Shown piece after piece: positions 28,223 through 36,420 of a stretch of DNA of 64,000 bases. Where the stretch lies: assembly GCF_004217315.1 (NCBI RefSeq), contig NZ_SGWR01000003.1, positions 62,001-126,000 on the forward strand, given 5' to 3'. Source of the DNA: Corticibacter populi (GTDB taxonomy: Bacteria > Pseudomonadota > Gammaproteobacteria > Burkholderiales > Burkholderiaceae_C). Position 1 is the first letter of the stretch; every line of letters starts with the position of its first letter. The notes below the pieces were generated by a model. The model ran no database searches. It saw only the letters and a program-made list of their open reading frames with translations, and had not been told where the DNA came from. Position numbers and translations under genes: made by a program.

Positions 28223-28338
28223 GCTGATCCGTCAGCACCATGCCAGCAGCCAAGGTCGTCCAGGCTGCGCCGCGGAGCCTTCCGCGCCGACCCACCCGTC
28301 CGCTTCGCATCGTCCCGCGGACGAACGCCCCAGGGCGT
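28223..28338 (+). ncRNA. Five-hairpin repeat element, copy B
   Basis: Stems: P1 GCTGA/TCAGC (28223-28236), P2 GCAGCC/GGCTGC (28246-28268), P3 CGCGGA/TCCGCG (28271-28286), P4 GTCCGC/GCGGAC (28298-28322) and P5 ACGCCC/GGGCGT (28325-28338). It precedes the 190-residue protein gene (ATG 28425). Confidence 0.78.
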
Positions 28339-28424
28339 CGATGCTCGTTCTTCCTTCCACCCGCACGGGATACCCACATCCCGGCGGATGCGGCACGTCC
28401 CGTCTTTTCAAGCAGGAGTGCCAC

Positions 28425-28997
28425 ATGGAAACCCATCTGACCCAACAGCGCATCACCCTCAAGAACCTCAAGGTAGCCGAGTTCGCCAGCGAGGAAACCC
28501 TGTGCTTCACCGCCACCGTGCTGTTCGACGGCCAGGCCATCGCCTATGCCAAGAACGACGGCCAGGGCGGCCAGACCATCGTCTGGCCCTGCGTGCTCGG
28601 AGAACCCATCCGGGAACAGATTCGCCAAGCCGCGGCGTACGCCGAGACGCTTCCGCCCGAAGTGACCGACTATCCCGACCCCGACGACAGCACCCGCCGG
28701 CTGACCATCGACATCACGCTGGACTATCTCGTCGATCACCTGGCCGAGACGATGCACGCCGAACGCAAGATCCGATCGGCGTTTCAGCGCGACATCGGCA
28801 ACAAGGTGCTGTTCGTGAAGGACGGCAGGCTGCTGTTCGTGAAAGGCGCCAAGCTCAAGGCCATCGCCGACAAGGCCGCCTACTTCGCGTCGCTGCGCGC
28901 CCGGCAGGACAAGCCCGTCGTCATCCTGGCCGAGCTGCCGGCAGACGAAGCGTTCGCCCTGTGGCAGCAACATGTCGTCAAGGACGATCCGTCCTGA
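28425..28997 (+). CDS. ICE protein of unknown function (190 aa)
   Basis: A 190-residue soluble protein from the ATG at 28425 with AGCAGGAG upstream. The N-terminal half is beta-rich (LKVAEFASEETLCFTATVLF), with no signal peptide or membrane segment. The C-terminal half has a basic stretch (LLFVKGAKLKAIADKAAYF). No family recognised. It stands alone between a five-hairpin leader and a terminator, like several other genes of this block. Confidence 0.72.
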   Translation: METHLTQQRITLKNLKVAEFASEETLCFTATVLFDGQAIAYAKNDGQGGQTIVWPCVLGEPIREQIRQAAAYAETLPPEVTDYPDPDDSTRRLTIDITLDYLVDHLAETMHAERKIRSAFQRDIGNKVLFVKDGRLLFVKGAKLKAIADKAAYFASLRARQDKPVVILAELPADEAFALWQQHVVKDDPS

Positions 28998-29024
28998 TCC
29001 GCCCGCGTCGTCGTGTGCCCATCC

Positions 29025-29051
29025 AAGCCCCGCATTGCGGGGCTTCTTTTT
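29025..29051 (+). terminator. Rho-independent terminator
   Basis: AAGCCCCGC-ATT-GCGGGGCTT followed by CTTTTT, 27 bases after the stop of the 190-residue protein gene. Confidence 0.9.
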
Positions 29052-29142
29052 GTCCACGGAGTTCGGCAATCGGGGCGCTGACCACTTCCCATTTCGGCAT
29101 GACCGAGGCGCACAACGCGATCGATGCTCGCTGACATGCGTC

Positions 29143-29256
29143 GCTGACCTTGTCAGCACCATGCCAGCAGCCCGGGGTTCGGGGCTGCCGCGGGATTTCC
29201 CGCGATACCCACCAGTCCGCCTCGCATCGCACCGCGGACGAGCGTCCACGTGACGC
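29143..29256 (+). ncRNA. Five-hairpin repeat element, copy C
   Basis: Stems: P1 GCTGAC/GTCAGC (29143-29157), P2 GCAGCC/GGCTGC (29167-29188), P3 CGCGGG/CCCGCG (29189-29204), P4 GTCCGC/GCGGAC (29215-29239) and P5 GCGTC/GACGC (29242-29256). It precedes the 83-residue protein gene (ATG 29337). Confidence 0.78.
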
Positions 29257-29336
29257 AGATGCCTTCGTGTCCAACCCCTCGGGAGTTCCATGCCCGTCGG
29301 GCCATGGCCTCCCGGTTCCTTCAGCCAGGAGAACCC

Positions 29337-29588
29337 ATGTCCCTTGCGTCCACATCGGCGCCGTTGAGCGTTGCACAAGCCCGTGCCGATTCCATCGGCT
29401 ATCTCGCCCTGGTCTATGCGGACAAGCGCCTGCCCCTGCAGGTGCGTCAGAGCGCCGCCGGCCACTACATCGGCACTGCCGACGACGACGGACCGGTCTC
29501 TCGTGAGTCCGTCGAGTACTTCCGTTCCCACCACGCGGCAGGCCACGCCCTGGCAACGGGGCGTTGGCAGCAGCGTCTCCATCCCTGA
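29337..29588 (+). CDS. Small ICE protein of unknown function (83 aa)
   Basis: An 83-residue protein with AGGAG upstream of the ATG at 29337. It is mixed in charge, with no membrane segment. The middle contains RQSAAGHYIGTADDDGPVSR, a pattern seen in small ICE proteins but without known function. The 24-base gap to the next gene suggests co-transcription. Confidence 0.65.
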   Translation: MSLASTSAPLSVAQARADSIGYLALVYADKRLPLQVRQSAAGHYIGTADDDGPVSRESVEYFRSHHAAGHALATGRWQQRLHP

Positions 29589-29612
29589 CATCCAACCATC
29601 CGGAGCACTGTC

Positions 29613-30011
29613 ATGAACCTGTCTGTTTCTATTCCCCCCGAAGTCATCGACCAGATCGCGATGGAAGACCGGCACTTCGCCGCAGCGCCCGAGGCCTTCT
29701 TCCAAGCCTGGAAGCGCGGTGCGGAAATCGCCGGCGTCGAGTGGTTCGGCGACGGCACACGCGAAGGCCTGCAGCGTGCCACCAGCAAGTGGGATCTGCG
29801 GCCCAACATGCTGCTGCTCAACGACGCCCTGGGTGTCCTGAGCAGCGGTCAGCGGATGTTCCTCTCCGCGATGGTCAGCTTCTACAACTCCCGCGAAGGC
29901 GGCGCGATGCTCAAGCGTTGCGGCTTCGAGGGGCTGTCCGACTTCGGCGGCCTCGACCTGCAGCGGCGCAAGGTCATCGCCGACCTCACGCTCAACTACA
30001 ACGGCTGGTAA
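29613..30011 (+). CDS. Conserved ICE protein of unknown function (132 aa)
   Basis: A 132-residue acidic-to-neutral soluble protein, probably mostly helical (PEAFFQAWKRGAEIAGVEWF, then GQRMFLSAMVSFYNSREGG). No family function is known to me. It follows the 83-residue gene by 24 bases and ends before an attenuator-like hairpin. Confidence 0.72.
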   Translation: MNLSVSIPPEVIDQIAMEDRHFAAAPEAFFQAWKRGAEIAGVEWFGDGTREGLQRATSKWDLRPNMLLLNDALGVLSSGQRMFLSAMVSFYNSREGGAMLKRCGFEGLSDFGGLDLQRRKVIADLTLNYNGW

Positions 30012-30053
30012 GCCAACGCCTGGCATACCTCCCGACTTTCCTTTCCACCCCTA

Positions 30054-30097
30054 GAGGGACATGCGTCCCGACCGGGGCCATGTCCCTCCTTTTTTTC
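30054..30097 (+). terminator. Hairpin with T-run directly before a ribosome site
   Basis: GAGGGACAT (30054-30062) pairs with ATGTCCCTC (30080-30088) and eight Ts follow (30090-30097). The ribosome site CAGGAG and the ATG at 30109 come right after. It can serve as terminator for the upstream gene and as attenuator of the downstream one. Confidence 0.8.
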
Positions 30098-30108
30098 CAG
30101 GAGCGAAC

Positions 30109-30573
30109 ATGACCCGACCTGCATCCCTGGCCGTCGTCCTCGAAGGCGGCCTCGTACAAGCCCTCCTGGTCCAGGACTGGCCTGCACATGTCCCGCTGCC
30201 ATGCATCGCCGTGGTGGACTACGACACCGAAGGCGCCGACGACGACGAGATCACGCACTTCCTGATCGGCGGGAAGCCGGAGGAGGCGGTCTGTCGCAGC
30301 GACGTACCGGAGGTGTACGAACACCTCACCGACGCGCTGTCCCCGCTGGCCGTCCTGACGGCACTGGGTGACCCGCCGCCGGATGACGACGGCGAACCGC
30401 CGCTCGCGCTCGCGCAGAGCGTCCGCCAGAGCATCCTCGACCTCGACGCTCGCATCAATCAGTCCGAGCAGCCGCCCACCGGCGACGACTACAACCACTT
30501 GTACGTCCTCGCGAACTGCGGCCTGATCGATGTCCTCAAGGCACTGGGAGACCCCACCGATTTCGGTGAGTGA
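30109..30573 (+). CDS. Acidic ICE protein of unknown function (154 aa)
   Basis: A 154-residue, very acidic protein (CIAVVDYDTEGADDDEITHF, then GDPPPDDDGEPP). Strongly acidic small proteins on mobile elements are sometimes DNA mimics that block host nucleases; that is a speculation from composition. It starts right after an attenuator-like hairpin and is followed by a terminator. Confidence 0.7.
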   Translation: MTRPASLAVVLEGGLVQALLVQDWPAHVPLPCIAVVDYDTEGADDDEITHFLIGGKPEEAVCRSDVPEVYEHLTDALSPLAVLTALGDPPPDDDGEPPLALAQSVRQSILDLDARINQSEQPPTGDDYNHLYVLANCGLIDVLKALGDPTDFGE

Positions 30574-30592
30574 TCCAGCGCCTTTCCACCTG

Positions 30593-30619
30593 CCCGACGT
30601 CATCCGGCGTCGGGTTTTT
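30593..30619 (+). terminator. Rho-independent terminator
   Basis: CCCGACG pairs with CGTCGGG across an 8-base loop and is followed by TTTTT. It is 20 bases after the stop of the 154-residue gene. Confidence 0.85.
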
Positions 30620-30679
30620 CCCCTGCGGATGCCATGTCCGCACGGGCTGGCTCCGCTTCATCCTATCCGGAGCCAACCC

Positions 30680-31375
30680 ATGGCAAACAACTACTACGAC
30701 GCTACCGGTGTGCTCGTGCTCGACCGGGTAACCCCGGTCATCCGAGCGCTCTTCGGCGGCTTCAACCTCGACGAGACCTATCCCGGCGACGGCAAGGTCT
30801 ACATCGCGCGCATTTCCGAGAGCAACGACCCGCAATGGGACGACCTGCTTGAAACCCTCACGGATCTGGCCGAGCAACTGGACCTTGCCTCACAGGCCAC
30901 CGACGACGAACCGCCCACGGTCGCATCGGTCTTGAGAGCGCTGTCGCGGCATTTCGGCACCGACAACAGCGAAGCGCTGAACCAGCTTATCGACAACGAC
31001 CCGTTCGATGGCCCGGCGGATCTCGATGCGCTGTTCCTCATCGCCACGCATTTCGACGACGGCCACAACCTGGTCGAACTGCACATGCAAGGCTGCTGGC
31101 ATTGCAGCAAGCCCCGCCTGTTCGAGTTCGGCGGGGATGGCTGCTTTCTCAGCCGGGAACTCAGCCTGTTCAGCGCATCCGAGCATGTTCTGTATCTGGG
31201 GGTCGACCTGCGCAAGGCGCTCCTGGCCAATGACATCCAGACCAGTGCCACCCAGATCGCCCAGGAAACACTCGACCTGCTCTGCGCCATCAGCGACGAC
31301 CAGTTGCGCAAGCAATTGCATCGACGCGTCATCTGGCACCTGATCGAAAGCCTCTCCGACCACAGCGCGGAGTAA
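30680..31375 (+). CDS. Conserved ICE protein of unknown function (231 aa)
   Basis: A 231-residue acidic soluble protein from the ATG at 30680. It contains NNYYDATGVLVLDRVTPVIR near the start, with features of ICE proteins in this block, and a CWHC pair near residue 140 that might bind metal. No known function. The gap to the next gene holds the first GGGG/CCCC/GGGG leader. Confidence 0.72.
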   Translation: MANNYYDATGVLVLDRVTPVIRALFGGFNLDETYPGDGKVYIARISESNDPQWDDLLETLTDLAEQLDLASQATDDEPPTVASVLRALSRHFGTDNSEALNQLIDNDPFDGPADLDALFLIATHFDDGHNLVELHMQGCWHCSKPRLFEFGGDGCFLSRELSLFSASEHVLYLGVDLRKALLANDIQTSATQIAQETLDLLCAISDDQLRKQLHRRVIWHLIESLSDHSAE

Positions 31376-31394
31376 CTCGCTACCACTTCATCCA

Positions 31395-31422
31395 CCCGCC
31401 GGGGTTCAATCCCCCGCAGGGG
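31395..31422 (+). repeat. GGGG/CCCC/GGGG leader, copy 1
   Basis: CGGGG (31400-31404), CCCCG (31412-31416) and GGGG (31419-31422) allow two mutually exclusive hairpins 34 bases before the ATG at 31456. Confidence 0.6.
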
Positions 31423-31455
31423 ATTGGCTCGGCCATCCTCTGCTGGAGAAATCCC

Positions 31456-32172
31456 ATGTCGAAACCTGAAAATCCTTTCGCCCGTGGCTACCACGATTTC
31501 GAGATCCGGCGCGTTGTCGTCATCAGCTACGACGACCGCCATCCTCAGACCTTCCTGCCGCTGCATCCGTCCCAAGCTCATCTTACCGACGACAAGGTGG
31601 CATTCCAGGCATGCGTCTTCAATGACGACTTTGCGCTGATCACCGAAGGGCAGAGCGTGGCATCCGAACTCGACGCGCTTTGCGGCGGCAGCGGAACGGT
31701 CCAGGCCGTGTTTCACAGCGTCTACGGTCGAACCGTCGAGCGCGGCTTCATCCACGTCGGCGACAGCTACACCTTGGAGGCCGCACAGGAAGTGGTGCGC
31801 AATCTGCGATTCGAGACCGGCTTCTACAGCCGGTGCTGGGAGATCAGTTCCGCCCACGTCACCGAGGAGGCCAGCCGCTACCTGGCCGAACTGGCCGACC
31901 TCGCGACGCCGACCCGCTTCTTGTTCATCGCGTTCCGGATTCCGTACAGCCCGGCGATCGGCGTCAAGCTGTACTGCACGCCGTGGACGGACGAGAACCT
32001 GCAGATGGTCGACGGCACGACCGCCGAGCGCCTGCGGCAGGAGCATCGCAAGAAGGGCATGCCCGAGTGCCTCGTCGAGGTACTTCACCTGGCCGCGCTC
32101 GCCGACGTGCGCATGCTGGTGTTCGACGCCGATGCGCCGGTGCTGGACGGCTTGCCGCTGTACGACTGGTAG
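31456..32172 (+). CDS. Conserved ICE protein of unknown function (238 aa)
   Basis: A 238-residue soluble protein with alternating helical and beta segments. Recognisable ICE-family segments include EIRRVVVISYDDRHPQTF and CWEISSAHVTEEASRYLAEL. It may belong to the family named DUF5983, a tentative match. No catalytic motif is visible. Confidence 0.7.
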   Translation: MSKPENPFARGYHDFEIRRVVVISYDDRHPQTFLPLHPSQAHLTDDKVAFQACVFNDDFALITEGQSVASELDALCGGSGTVQAVFHSVYGRTVERGFIHVGDSYTLEAAQEVVRNLRFETGFYSRCWEISSAHVTEEASRYLAELADLATPTRFLFIAFRIPYSPAIGVKLYCTPWTDENLQMVDGTTAERLRQEHRKKGMPECLVEVLHLAALADVRMLVFDADAPVLDGLPLYDW

Positions 32173-32258
32173 TCCCCGCGCTCTCCGGAGCATCCACCGT
32201 TCTTGCGGATCGGCCACCCGCGAGGAGCGCCGATCCGCTCTTGTTCAGGAGTATCCCC

Positions 32259-32714
32259 ATGTTCCACTCACAGCCGACACCCGGCTCGCACGATGCCGGT
32301 CGCATGTCCCCTCCCAACCAGGCCTTGAACGCGCTGCTGATACGCCTGGGAAGCACCGTCCGCGACCTGTGCCAGCGCCAGGTCGACAAGCATCGGTCTC
32401 TCGACAACCTTGACCTACCCAGCATCGTCGATCACCTCCTGCGCGATCATGGTGCAGAGACGGACTTCGATCAGCAACTCATCGCCTGCATCAACGCCAT
32501 GTGCCAGAACGATGCCATGGGCCAGACCCTGGCGTTCCTGCGCAATGACGGCAAGCTGCACATGCGCCACATCAACACACTGGATCTTCTAGGCCCCGGC
32601 CTCGATCGCTACGAGATGGTGTTGTTCGATGGCGGCAACAGTCACGGTGACCGCTGGAAGCATGTGTTCTTCCCGGCCCAGCGCATGCACTACTTCGTCT
32701 ACGAGGATCTCTGA
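32259..32714 (+). CDS. Conserved ICE protein of unknown function (151 aa)
   Basis: A 151-residue protein from the ATG at 32259 (CAGGAG upstream). Mostly helical in the first 100 residues (LNALLIRLGSTVRDLCQRQV), ending in an aromatic-rich tail (HVFFPAQRMHYFVYEDL). No recognised domain. A terminator follows at once. Confidence 0.7.
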   Translation: MFHSQPTPGSHDAGRMSPPNQALNALLIRLGSTVRDLCQRQVDKHRSLDNLDLPSIVDHLLRDHGAETDFDQQLIACINAMCQNDAMGQTLAFLRNDGKLHMRHINTLDLLGPGLDRYEMVLFDGGNSHGDRWKHVFFPAQRMHYFVYEDL

Positions 32715-32725
32715 CCCTTCCCACT

Positions 32726-32749
32726 GCCCCTCCACAGAGGGGCTTTTTT
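32726..32749 (+). terminator. Rho-independent terminator
   Basis: GCCCCTC and GAGGGGC form a short GC stem followed by seven Ts, 12 bases after the stop of the 151-residue gene. Confidence 0.88.
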
Positions 32750-32836
32750 TGGCTGCGTGAAACCAATACGGGAACGGGCGGATTCGATTTGCGCCAGACA
32801 CTGAGGCCATCGCCTCGCCATTCTGGCGGCATGTTC

Positions 32837-32937
32837 GCTGGCGTTGCCGGCAGCATGCCCAGGCAGTCGAGACCTTCAAGACTGTGGCGCGGGTCTCCGT
32901 GCCGGTTGTTTGTCCTCGTCGGACGCATACCGCGTCC
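32837..32937 (+). ncRNA. Five-hairpin repeat element, copy D (most divergent)
   Basis: P1 GCTGGC/GCCGGC (32837-32851), P2 CAGTC/GACTG (32864-32884), P3 GGCGCGG/CCGTGCC (32886-32903, one G-U), P4 weak GTCC/GGAC (32912-32924) and P5 GGACGC/GCGTCC (32921-32937); P4 and P5 overlap. CATGCCC follows P1. It precedes the 269-residue protein gene (ATG 33006). Confidence 0.65.
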
Positions 32938-33005
32938 ATTCACCCCCCAAGGGATCTTCCTCCCTTGTGGGCGGGAGTCCCTTGCATTTCTTCAAGGAGT
33001 CTCCC

Positions 33006-33815
33006 ATGGACCGTACCGCTATTCGCAACCAGATGGCCACGCTCGTTGCGGGTCACGTCCCGCGCAACGTGCGTTCGTTCAAGTTCCGCTTATTCGACAG
33101 CCAGCCGCAGGAATCCACCCTCGGATTCGTGATCGATCCCAAGCCTTTCGACGGCAAGGTGGTGGCGATGACCGATGACGCCATCGTTCTCAAGACCTCT
33201 CGTGCCGAGTTCGCGGTGCTGGACCGCGACCTGGTGACCGTCGTCCCCGACGAAGGCGCCAAGGTGCACGTCCAGCCCTACGCACGGCGCCGCTTCGACG
33301 GCCTGCGTGCGGACACCCCGGAAGAGCGCACCGAGTACACCTCCGATGGCAAGCCGTACACCATCCAGACGCACATCCTCGGTTCGGCACCGGCCAAGCT
33401 GCCCATCCCCGAACCCAAGTGCCCCGAACTGCACGACCTGATCCAGCAACTGGAGGAACTGCCGGCGCCCGACCGCTTCCGGAAGATCACCCACATGCTG
33501 GTCGATGCCGGGGCCAAGGACTTCAGCTGGGTCGATCCGGCACCGGCCAAGATCATCGAGACGCCTCCGGCGATCAGCTTCTCCGTCTCCACGACGAAGT
33601 TCGAGGGTCGGGTCACCGTGCTCTACGACCGTGCCGGCGACGTGTATGTGATCGAACTGCATCAAGGCAATGAACTCATCGAGCGCATCGACGAGGTGTA
33701 CTTCGACAGCCTCGGCGAGGTGCTGGCGCGTCGTATCGACGACGGTCGCTGGCGCCAGATCCAGGTGACCGTCCTGGAGCAGGCCAAACGCACGCGCAAA
33801 GCCCTCTCGGCGTGA
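33006..33815 (+). CDS. Conserved ICE protein of unknown function (269 aa)
   Basis: A 269-residue soluble protein starting at 33006 with AAGGAG upstream. The first 90 residues look like a small beta-barrel (STLGFVIDPKPFDGKVVAMT, VLKTSRAEFAVLDRDLVTVV). The end is helical and basic (VTVLEQAKRTRKALSA). No known function. A degenerate GC leader and the fourth five-hairpin copy lie upstream. Confidence 0.75.
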   Translation: MDRTAIRNQMATLVAGHVPRNVRSFKFRLFDSQPQESTLGFVIDPKPFDGKVVAMTDDAIVLKTSRAEFAVLDRDLVTVVPDEGAKVHVQPYARRRFDGLRADTPEERTEYTSDGKPYTIQTHILGSAPAKLPIPEPKCPELHDLIQQLEELPAPDRFRKITHMLVDAGAKDFSWVDPAPAKIIETPPAISFSVSTTKFEGRVTVLYDRAGDVYVIELHQGNELIERIDEVYFDSLGEVLARRIDDGRWRQIQVTVLEQAKRTRKALSA

Positions 33816-33873
33816 TCCGCCGGGCTGCGGCTTTCGCGGCCTTCCTTCCATCCAATCTTGAGGAGATTTCTCC

Positions 33874-34239
33874 ATGTCCCTGCGATTCAAGGGGGTCGAT
33901 CTGCGCCCGGTGTTAGCCGAAGCAGTTGCCAACCAGTGCCGCGTCGTCCTCGCCAAGGACCAAGGCGCCTACTTCCTCGCCGAGCGCGGTGAGCGCCTTC
34001 CCGGCGGACGCCAGAAGCTGATCGCCTACGCGGTCGGCTGCAACCCCGACGTCGATCCGTTCGACGACTGGTGGGCGCTGGTGAACGCCGAACTGGGCGG
34101 CGATGATTTCGGGGAGTTCTTCGACATACAGGACGGCGTATTCGCCCGCATCCTGCACAGCGAAGACGACCTGGAGTTGTCCGCCACCGAGACGCACCTG
34201 TCCCTGCAGGCGGTCCCGGCCATCTCCAGCGCACGGTAG
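33874..34239 (+). CDS. DUF3085 protein
   Basis: A 121-residue protein that matches DUF3085 (SLRFKGVDLRPVLAEAVANQ, then KLIAYAVGCNPDVDPFDDWW and GDDFGEFFD). The family is typical of ICEs and some plasmids and has no known biochemistry. It starts 58 bases after the 269-residue gene and is followed by a strong terminator. Confidence 0.85.
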   Translation: MSLRFKGVDLRPVLAEAVANQCRVVLAKDQGAYFLAERGERLPGGRQKLIAYAVGCNPDVDPFDDWWALVNAELGGDDFGEFFDIQDGVFARILHSEDDLELSATETHLSLQAVPAISSAR

Positions 34240-34257
34240 CGCCTGCCACCTCCATCC

Positions 34258-34284
34258 AGCCCCCGCTCGCGGGGGCTTTTCTTT
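34258..34284 (+). terminator. Rho-independent terminator after DUF3085
   Basis: AGCCCCCGC-TC-GCGGGGGCT followed by TTTCTTT, 18 bases after the stop. Confidence 0.88.
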
Positions 34285-34385
34285 GGGGGCGCGGGCAGTG
34301 CGTGCATTCGGGAAAAAGGGAGGGCACCGGATGCCGATTCATCGCTGCCTGTCGTTCGCCACCGTGCCACGCTGCTGCCATGTTC

Positions 34386-34509
34386 CGCTGATCTCGGTCA
34401 GCGACATGCCCAGGTAGCCGGATCTTCAAGGCTACGGCGCGGTTCCGACCGCGTTGATCATCCCAGTTCGCACCGGCATCCATGCGCGAACGCCCATCGG
34501 CAACGATGG
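34386..34509 (+). ncRNA. Five-hairpin repeat element, copy E (upstream of DUF3577)
   Basis: Stems: P1 CGCTGA/TCAGCG (34386-34403), P2 GTAGCC/GGCTAC (34414-34435), P3 CGCGGT/ACCGCG (34438-34453), P4 GTTCGC/GCGAAC (34466-34491) and P5 CCATCG/CGATGG (34494-34509). CATGCCC lies between P1 and P2. It precedes the DUF3577 gene (ATG 34605). A published candidate RNA named DUF3577 occurs upstream of this gene family; identity has not been tested. Confidence 0.8.
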
Positions 34510-34604
34510 TGATGCCACAAGCGTTCCTTCAACCCGCGCGGGGGTTCCACACCTCCCCGCCAGGGTCGGGTGTGTCTCCGCATCTTTGTCATCTGGAGAT
34601 CATC

Positions 34605-35147
34605 ATGACCACGTCCACCGAAAAAACCTACTTCGACCTGCACATCACCGGCTTCGGCTACCTCAATCGCATCCGCGAGGTGAAGCCCAAGAAGGGGTCC
34701 CCCTTCCTGGCCTGCGACATCGCAGCACTCAACGGTCCCAGCGACGACGTGTCCTACGTGCGTTTCGACACCCGCGTTTCCGGCAACGAAGCGCAGCACC
34801 TGGTCCGCCGCTGCGAGGACGCCGTCAAGGCCGAAAAGAAGGTCCTGATCGGCTTCCGCCTGGGCGACCTCTGGGCCGACGTCTTCACCTACACCAAGGG
34901 GAAGCGCGTCGGCGAACAAGGGGTGAGCTTCAAGGCCCGCCTGCTGTTCATCTCTTGGATCAAGGTCGATGGCGAGCTCGTCTACAAGGCCGAGCCCAAG
35001 CCGACCGACTCCGACGAACGCGAGAGCGACGTTTCGGCCCCCTCCGAAGCGCCGGCCCCGCAGGAAGCTCCGGCCCAGGCGTCCCCCGCGCCGGCCGCTG
35101 AAGCCCCCGTCGAGGCCCCCGAACTGGCGGCCGCCGAGTCGTTCTGA
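34605..35147 (+). CDS. DUF3577 / STY4534-family ICE replication protein
   Basis: A 180-residue protein with an OB-like core over residues 1-130 (YFDLHITGFGYLNRIREVK, then GSPFLACDIAALNGPSDD, SYVRFDTRVSG) and a Pro/Ala/Glu-rich tail ending in AAAESF, reminiscent of SSB-type C-termini. The family is called STY4534 ICE replication protein. It might bind single strands of the element during replication or transfer; the function is a family name, not shown here. It has a 365-bp structured leader and its own terminator. Confidence 0.88.
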   Translation: MTTSTEKTYFDLHITGFGYLNRIREVKPKKGSPFLACDIAALNGPSDDVSYVRFDTRVSGNEAQHLVRRCEDAVKAEKKVLIGFRLGDLWADVFTYTKGKRVGEQGVSFKARLLFISWIKVDGELVYKAEPKPTDSDERESDVSAPSEAPAPQEAPAQASPAPAAEAPVEAPELAAAESF

Positions 35148-35160
35148 CCCGCTGATCCAC

Positions 35161-35184
35161 AAGGCCCCGTTCTCCGGGGCCTTG
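35161..35184 (+). terminator. Rho-independent terminator after DUF3577
   Basis: AAGGCCCCG-TTCT-CCGGGGCCTT followed by GTTCTT, 14 bases after the stop. The T run is imperfect. Confidence 0.8.
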
Positions 35185-35264
35185 TTCTTCTCCCCGCAGC
35201 CATCCGCCACCGGCCATTCGCGCCGATGGCGGACGGCTGTTCCTTTATCCGCAGGAGCCCACCC

Positions 35265-35879
35265 ATGATCACCCTCCCAGGCCAGTTGGCCATCAAGACC
35301 ATCCACGGCAGGAACGGCGACTTCAACGTCGGCCGCCTCGCCACCTCCATCGGCGAGTTCGTCGTGAAGAACGCCGAACTCGACCAGTACGACGAAGGCA
35401 AGTACGAGGGCGATTTCGTCATCGCCGAGATCCGGCCGTCCACGTACCACGCCAACGGCCGCATGGTCATCGAAATCCGCGCCTTGCTGGGCGGAATGAC
35501 CTTGTCCAACGTCGATGCCCTGAGCGGGGACGAAGCCCGGCAGTTGAGCCCGCAGGAAGTCGACCCGATCGACGAAGAAGCGCAGGCCCCCGCGCCGGCC
35601 AAGGCCAAGGCACCGGCCAAGGCGAAGTCCCGCGGCCCGCGTGATCCGCTGGTCGATACCACGCCCTTCGGCAGCGCCACCACAGCCCCCGTCACCTCCG
35701 AGGCTTCGGCCGAGGCGGACGACGCGGCGCTGTTCGGCACGCTCTGGCCGCTGGACGAGATCGTCAAGCTCGATGCCACCGTCGATCGCCGCGTCCTGCG
35801 TCAGCAGCGCGACCGTCTCGGCATGCTGGGCTACACCTTCGAGCCCTTGTCCCAGGACTGGCATCTCGCCAAGGCCTGA
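35265..35879 (+). CDS. DUF3275 protein
   Basis: A 204-residue DUF3275 protein (NGDFNVGRLATSIGEFVVKN, then EGKYEGDFVIAEIRPSTY). The N-terminal 100 residues form the conserved domain, a Lys/Ala/Pro-rich linker spans about 110-130, and the C-terminal 60 residues form a second small conserved block (LRQQRDRLGMLGYTFEPLSQ). It is ICE-specific and of unknown function, usually next to DUF3577 as here. Confidence 0.87.
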   Translation: MITLPGQLAIKTIHGRNGDFNVGRLATSIGEFVVKNAELDQYDEGKYEGDFVIAEIRPSTYHANGRMVIEIRALLGGMTLSNVDALSGDEARQLSPQEVDPIDEEAQAPAPAKAKAPAKAKSRGPRDPLVDTTPFGSATTAPVTSEASAEADDAALFGTLWPLDEIVKLDATVDRRVLRQQRDRLGMLGYTFEPLSQDWHLAKA

Positions 35880-35912
35880 TCCACCCGTCGCTTCGGCGAC
35901 GTTCCACCGCCC

Positions 35913-35935
35913 GCCGGGGTTCTTCCCTGCGGGGG
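35913..35935 (+). repeat. GGGG/CCCC/GGGG leader, copy 2
   Basis: GGGG (35916-35919), CCC (35925-35927) and GGGGG (35931-35935) lie 36 bases before the ATG at 35971. The middle block is one base shorter than in other copies. Confidence 0.5.
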
Positions 35936-35970
35936 AGGACTCCGGCTACTTCTTACTGGAGGCTTCCATC

Positions 35971-36318
35971 ATGTCCATGATCGCTTGCGATACCCCTTCA
36001 CACCCCATCGGGGATCCCCGTTCCGCGCTGGATGAACCCGCGTGGCAGGCTGTCTGCAAGACAGCTGCCGAGCACGCCCAGCGTGGTTGCGGCCTCGCCT
36101 GGGAGCACTGGGTCACGCTTTTCAGCTCGGAGATCGACATGCAAGTCAGTCGGTTGCCGGAAGACCAGCGCGCTCATGCCCTGGAAATCGCAGCCCAGGA
36201 ATGGGACTACGCAACGCCTGCCGAGCGGCAGGAAACCCAGGACTGGCTTGCCGAAAACGGCTGCTGCTCCCACGGCATCACCTTGGGCTGCTGCCCGGCC
36301 GGTTGCGGCTCGTACTGA
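35971..36318 (+). CDS. Small Cys-rich-tailed ICE protein (115 aa)
   Basis: A 115-residue protein from the ATG at 35971 (GGAGG upstream). The body is helical and acidic. The last 20 residues contain five cysteines (CCSHGITLGCCPAGC), a compact arrangement that could bind a metal. No family function known to me. Confidence 0.72.
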   Translation: MSMIACDTPSHPIGDPRSALDEPAWQAVCKTAAEHAQRGCGLAWEHWVTLFSSEIDMQVSRLPEDQRAHALEIAAQEWDYATPAERQETQDWLAENGCCSHGITLGCCPAGCGSY

Positions 36319-36365
36319 GAACCGGAACCTGGCTCCATCGTCGCTCAGGCGGCATTTCACCACCC

Positions 36366-36388
36366 GCCGGGGTTCTGCCCCGATGGGG
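36366..36388 (+). repeat. GGGG/CCCC/GGGG leader, copy 3
   Basis: CGGGG (36368-36372), CCCCG (36378-36382) and GGGG (36385-36388), 33 bases before the ATG at 36421. Confidence 0.6.
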
Positions 36389-36420
36389 AAGCTCCGGCTC
36401 CTTTTCTTCAGGAGACCCTC

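Noticed and set aside
26524-28377. 617-codon minus-strand open frame opposite the GHKL gene
   Set aside because: Shadow of the Bergerat-fold protein; it runs through the terminator and into the structured leader.
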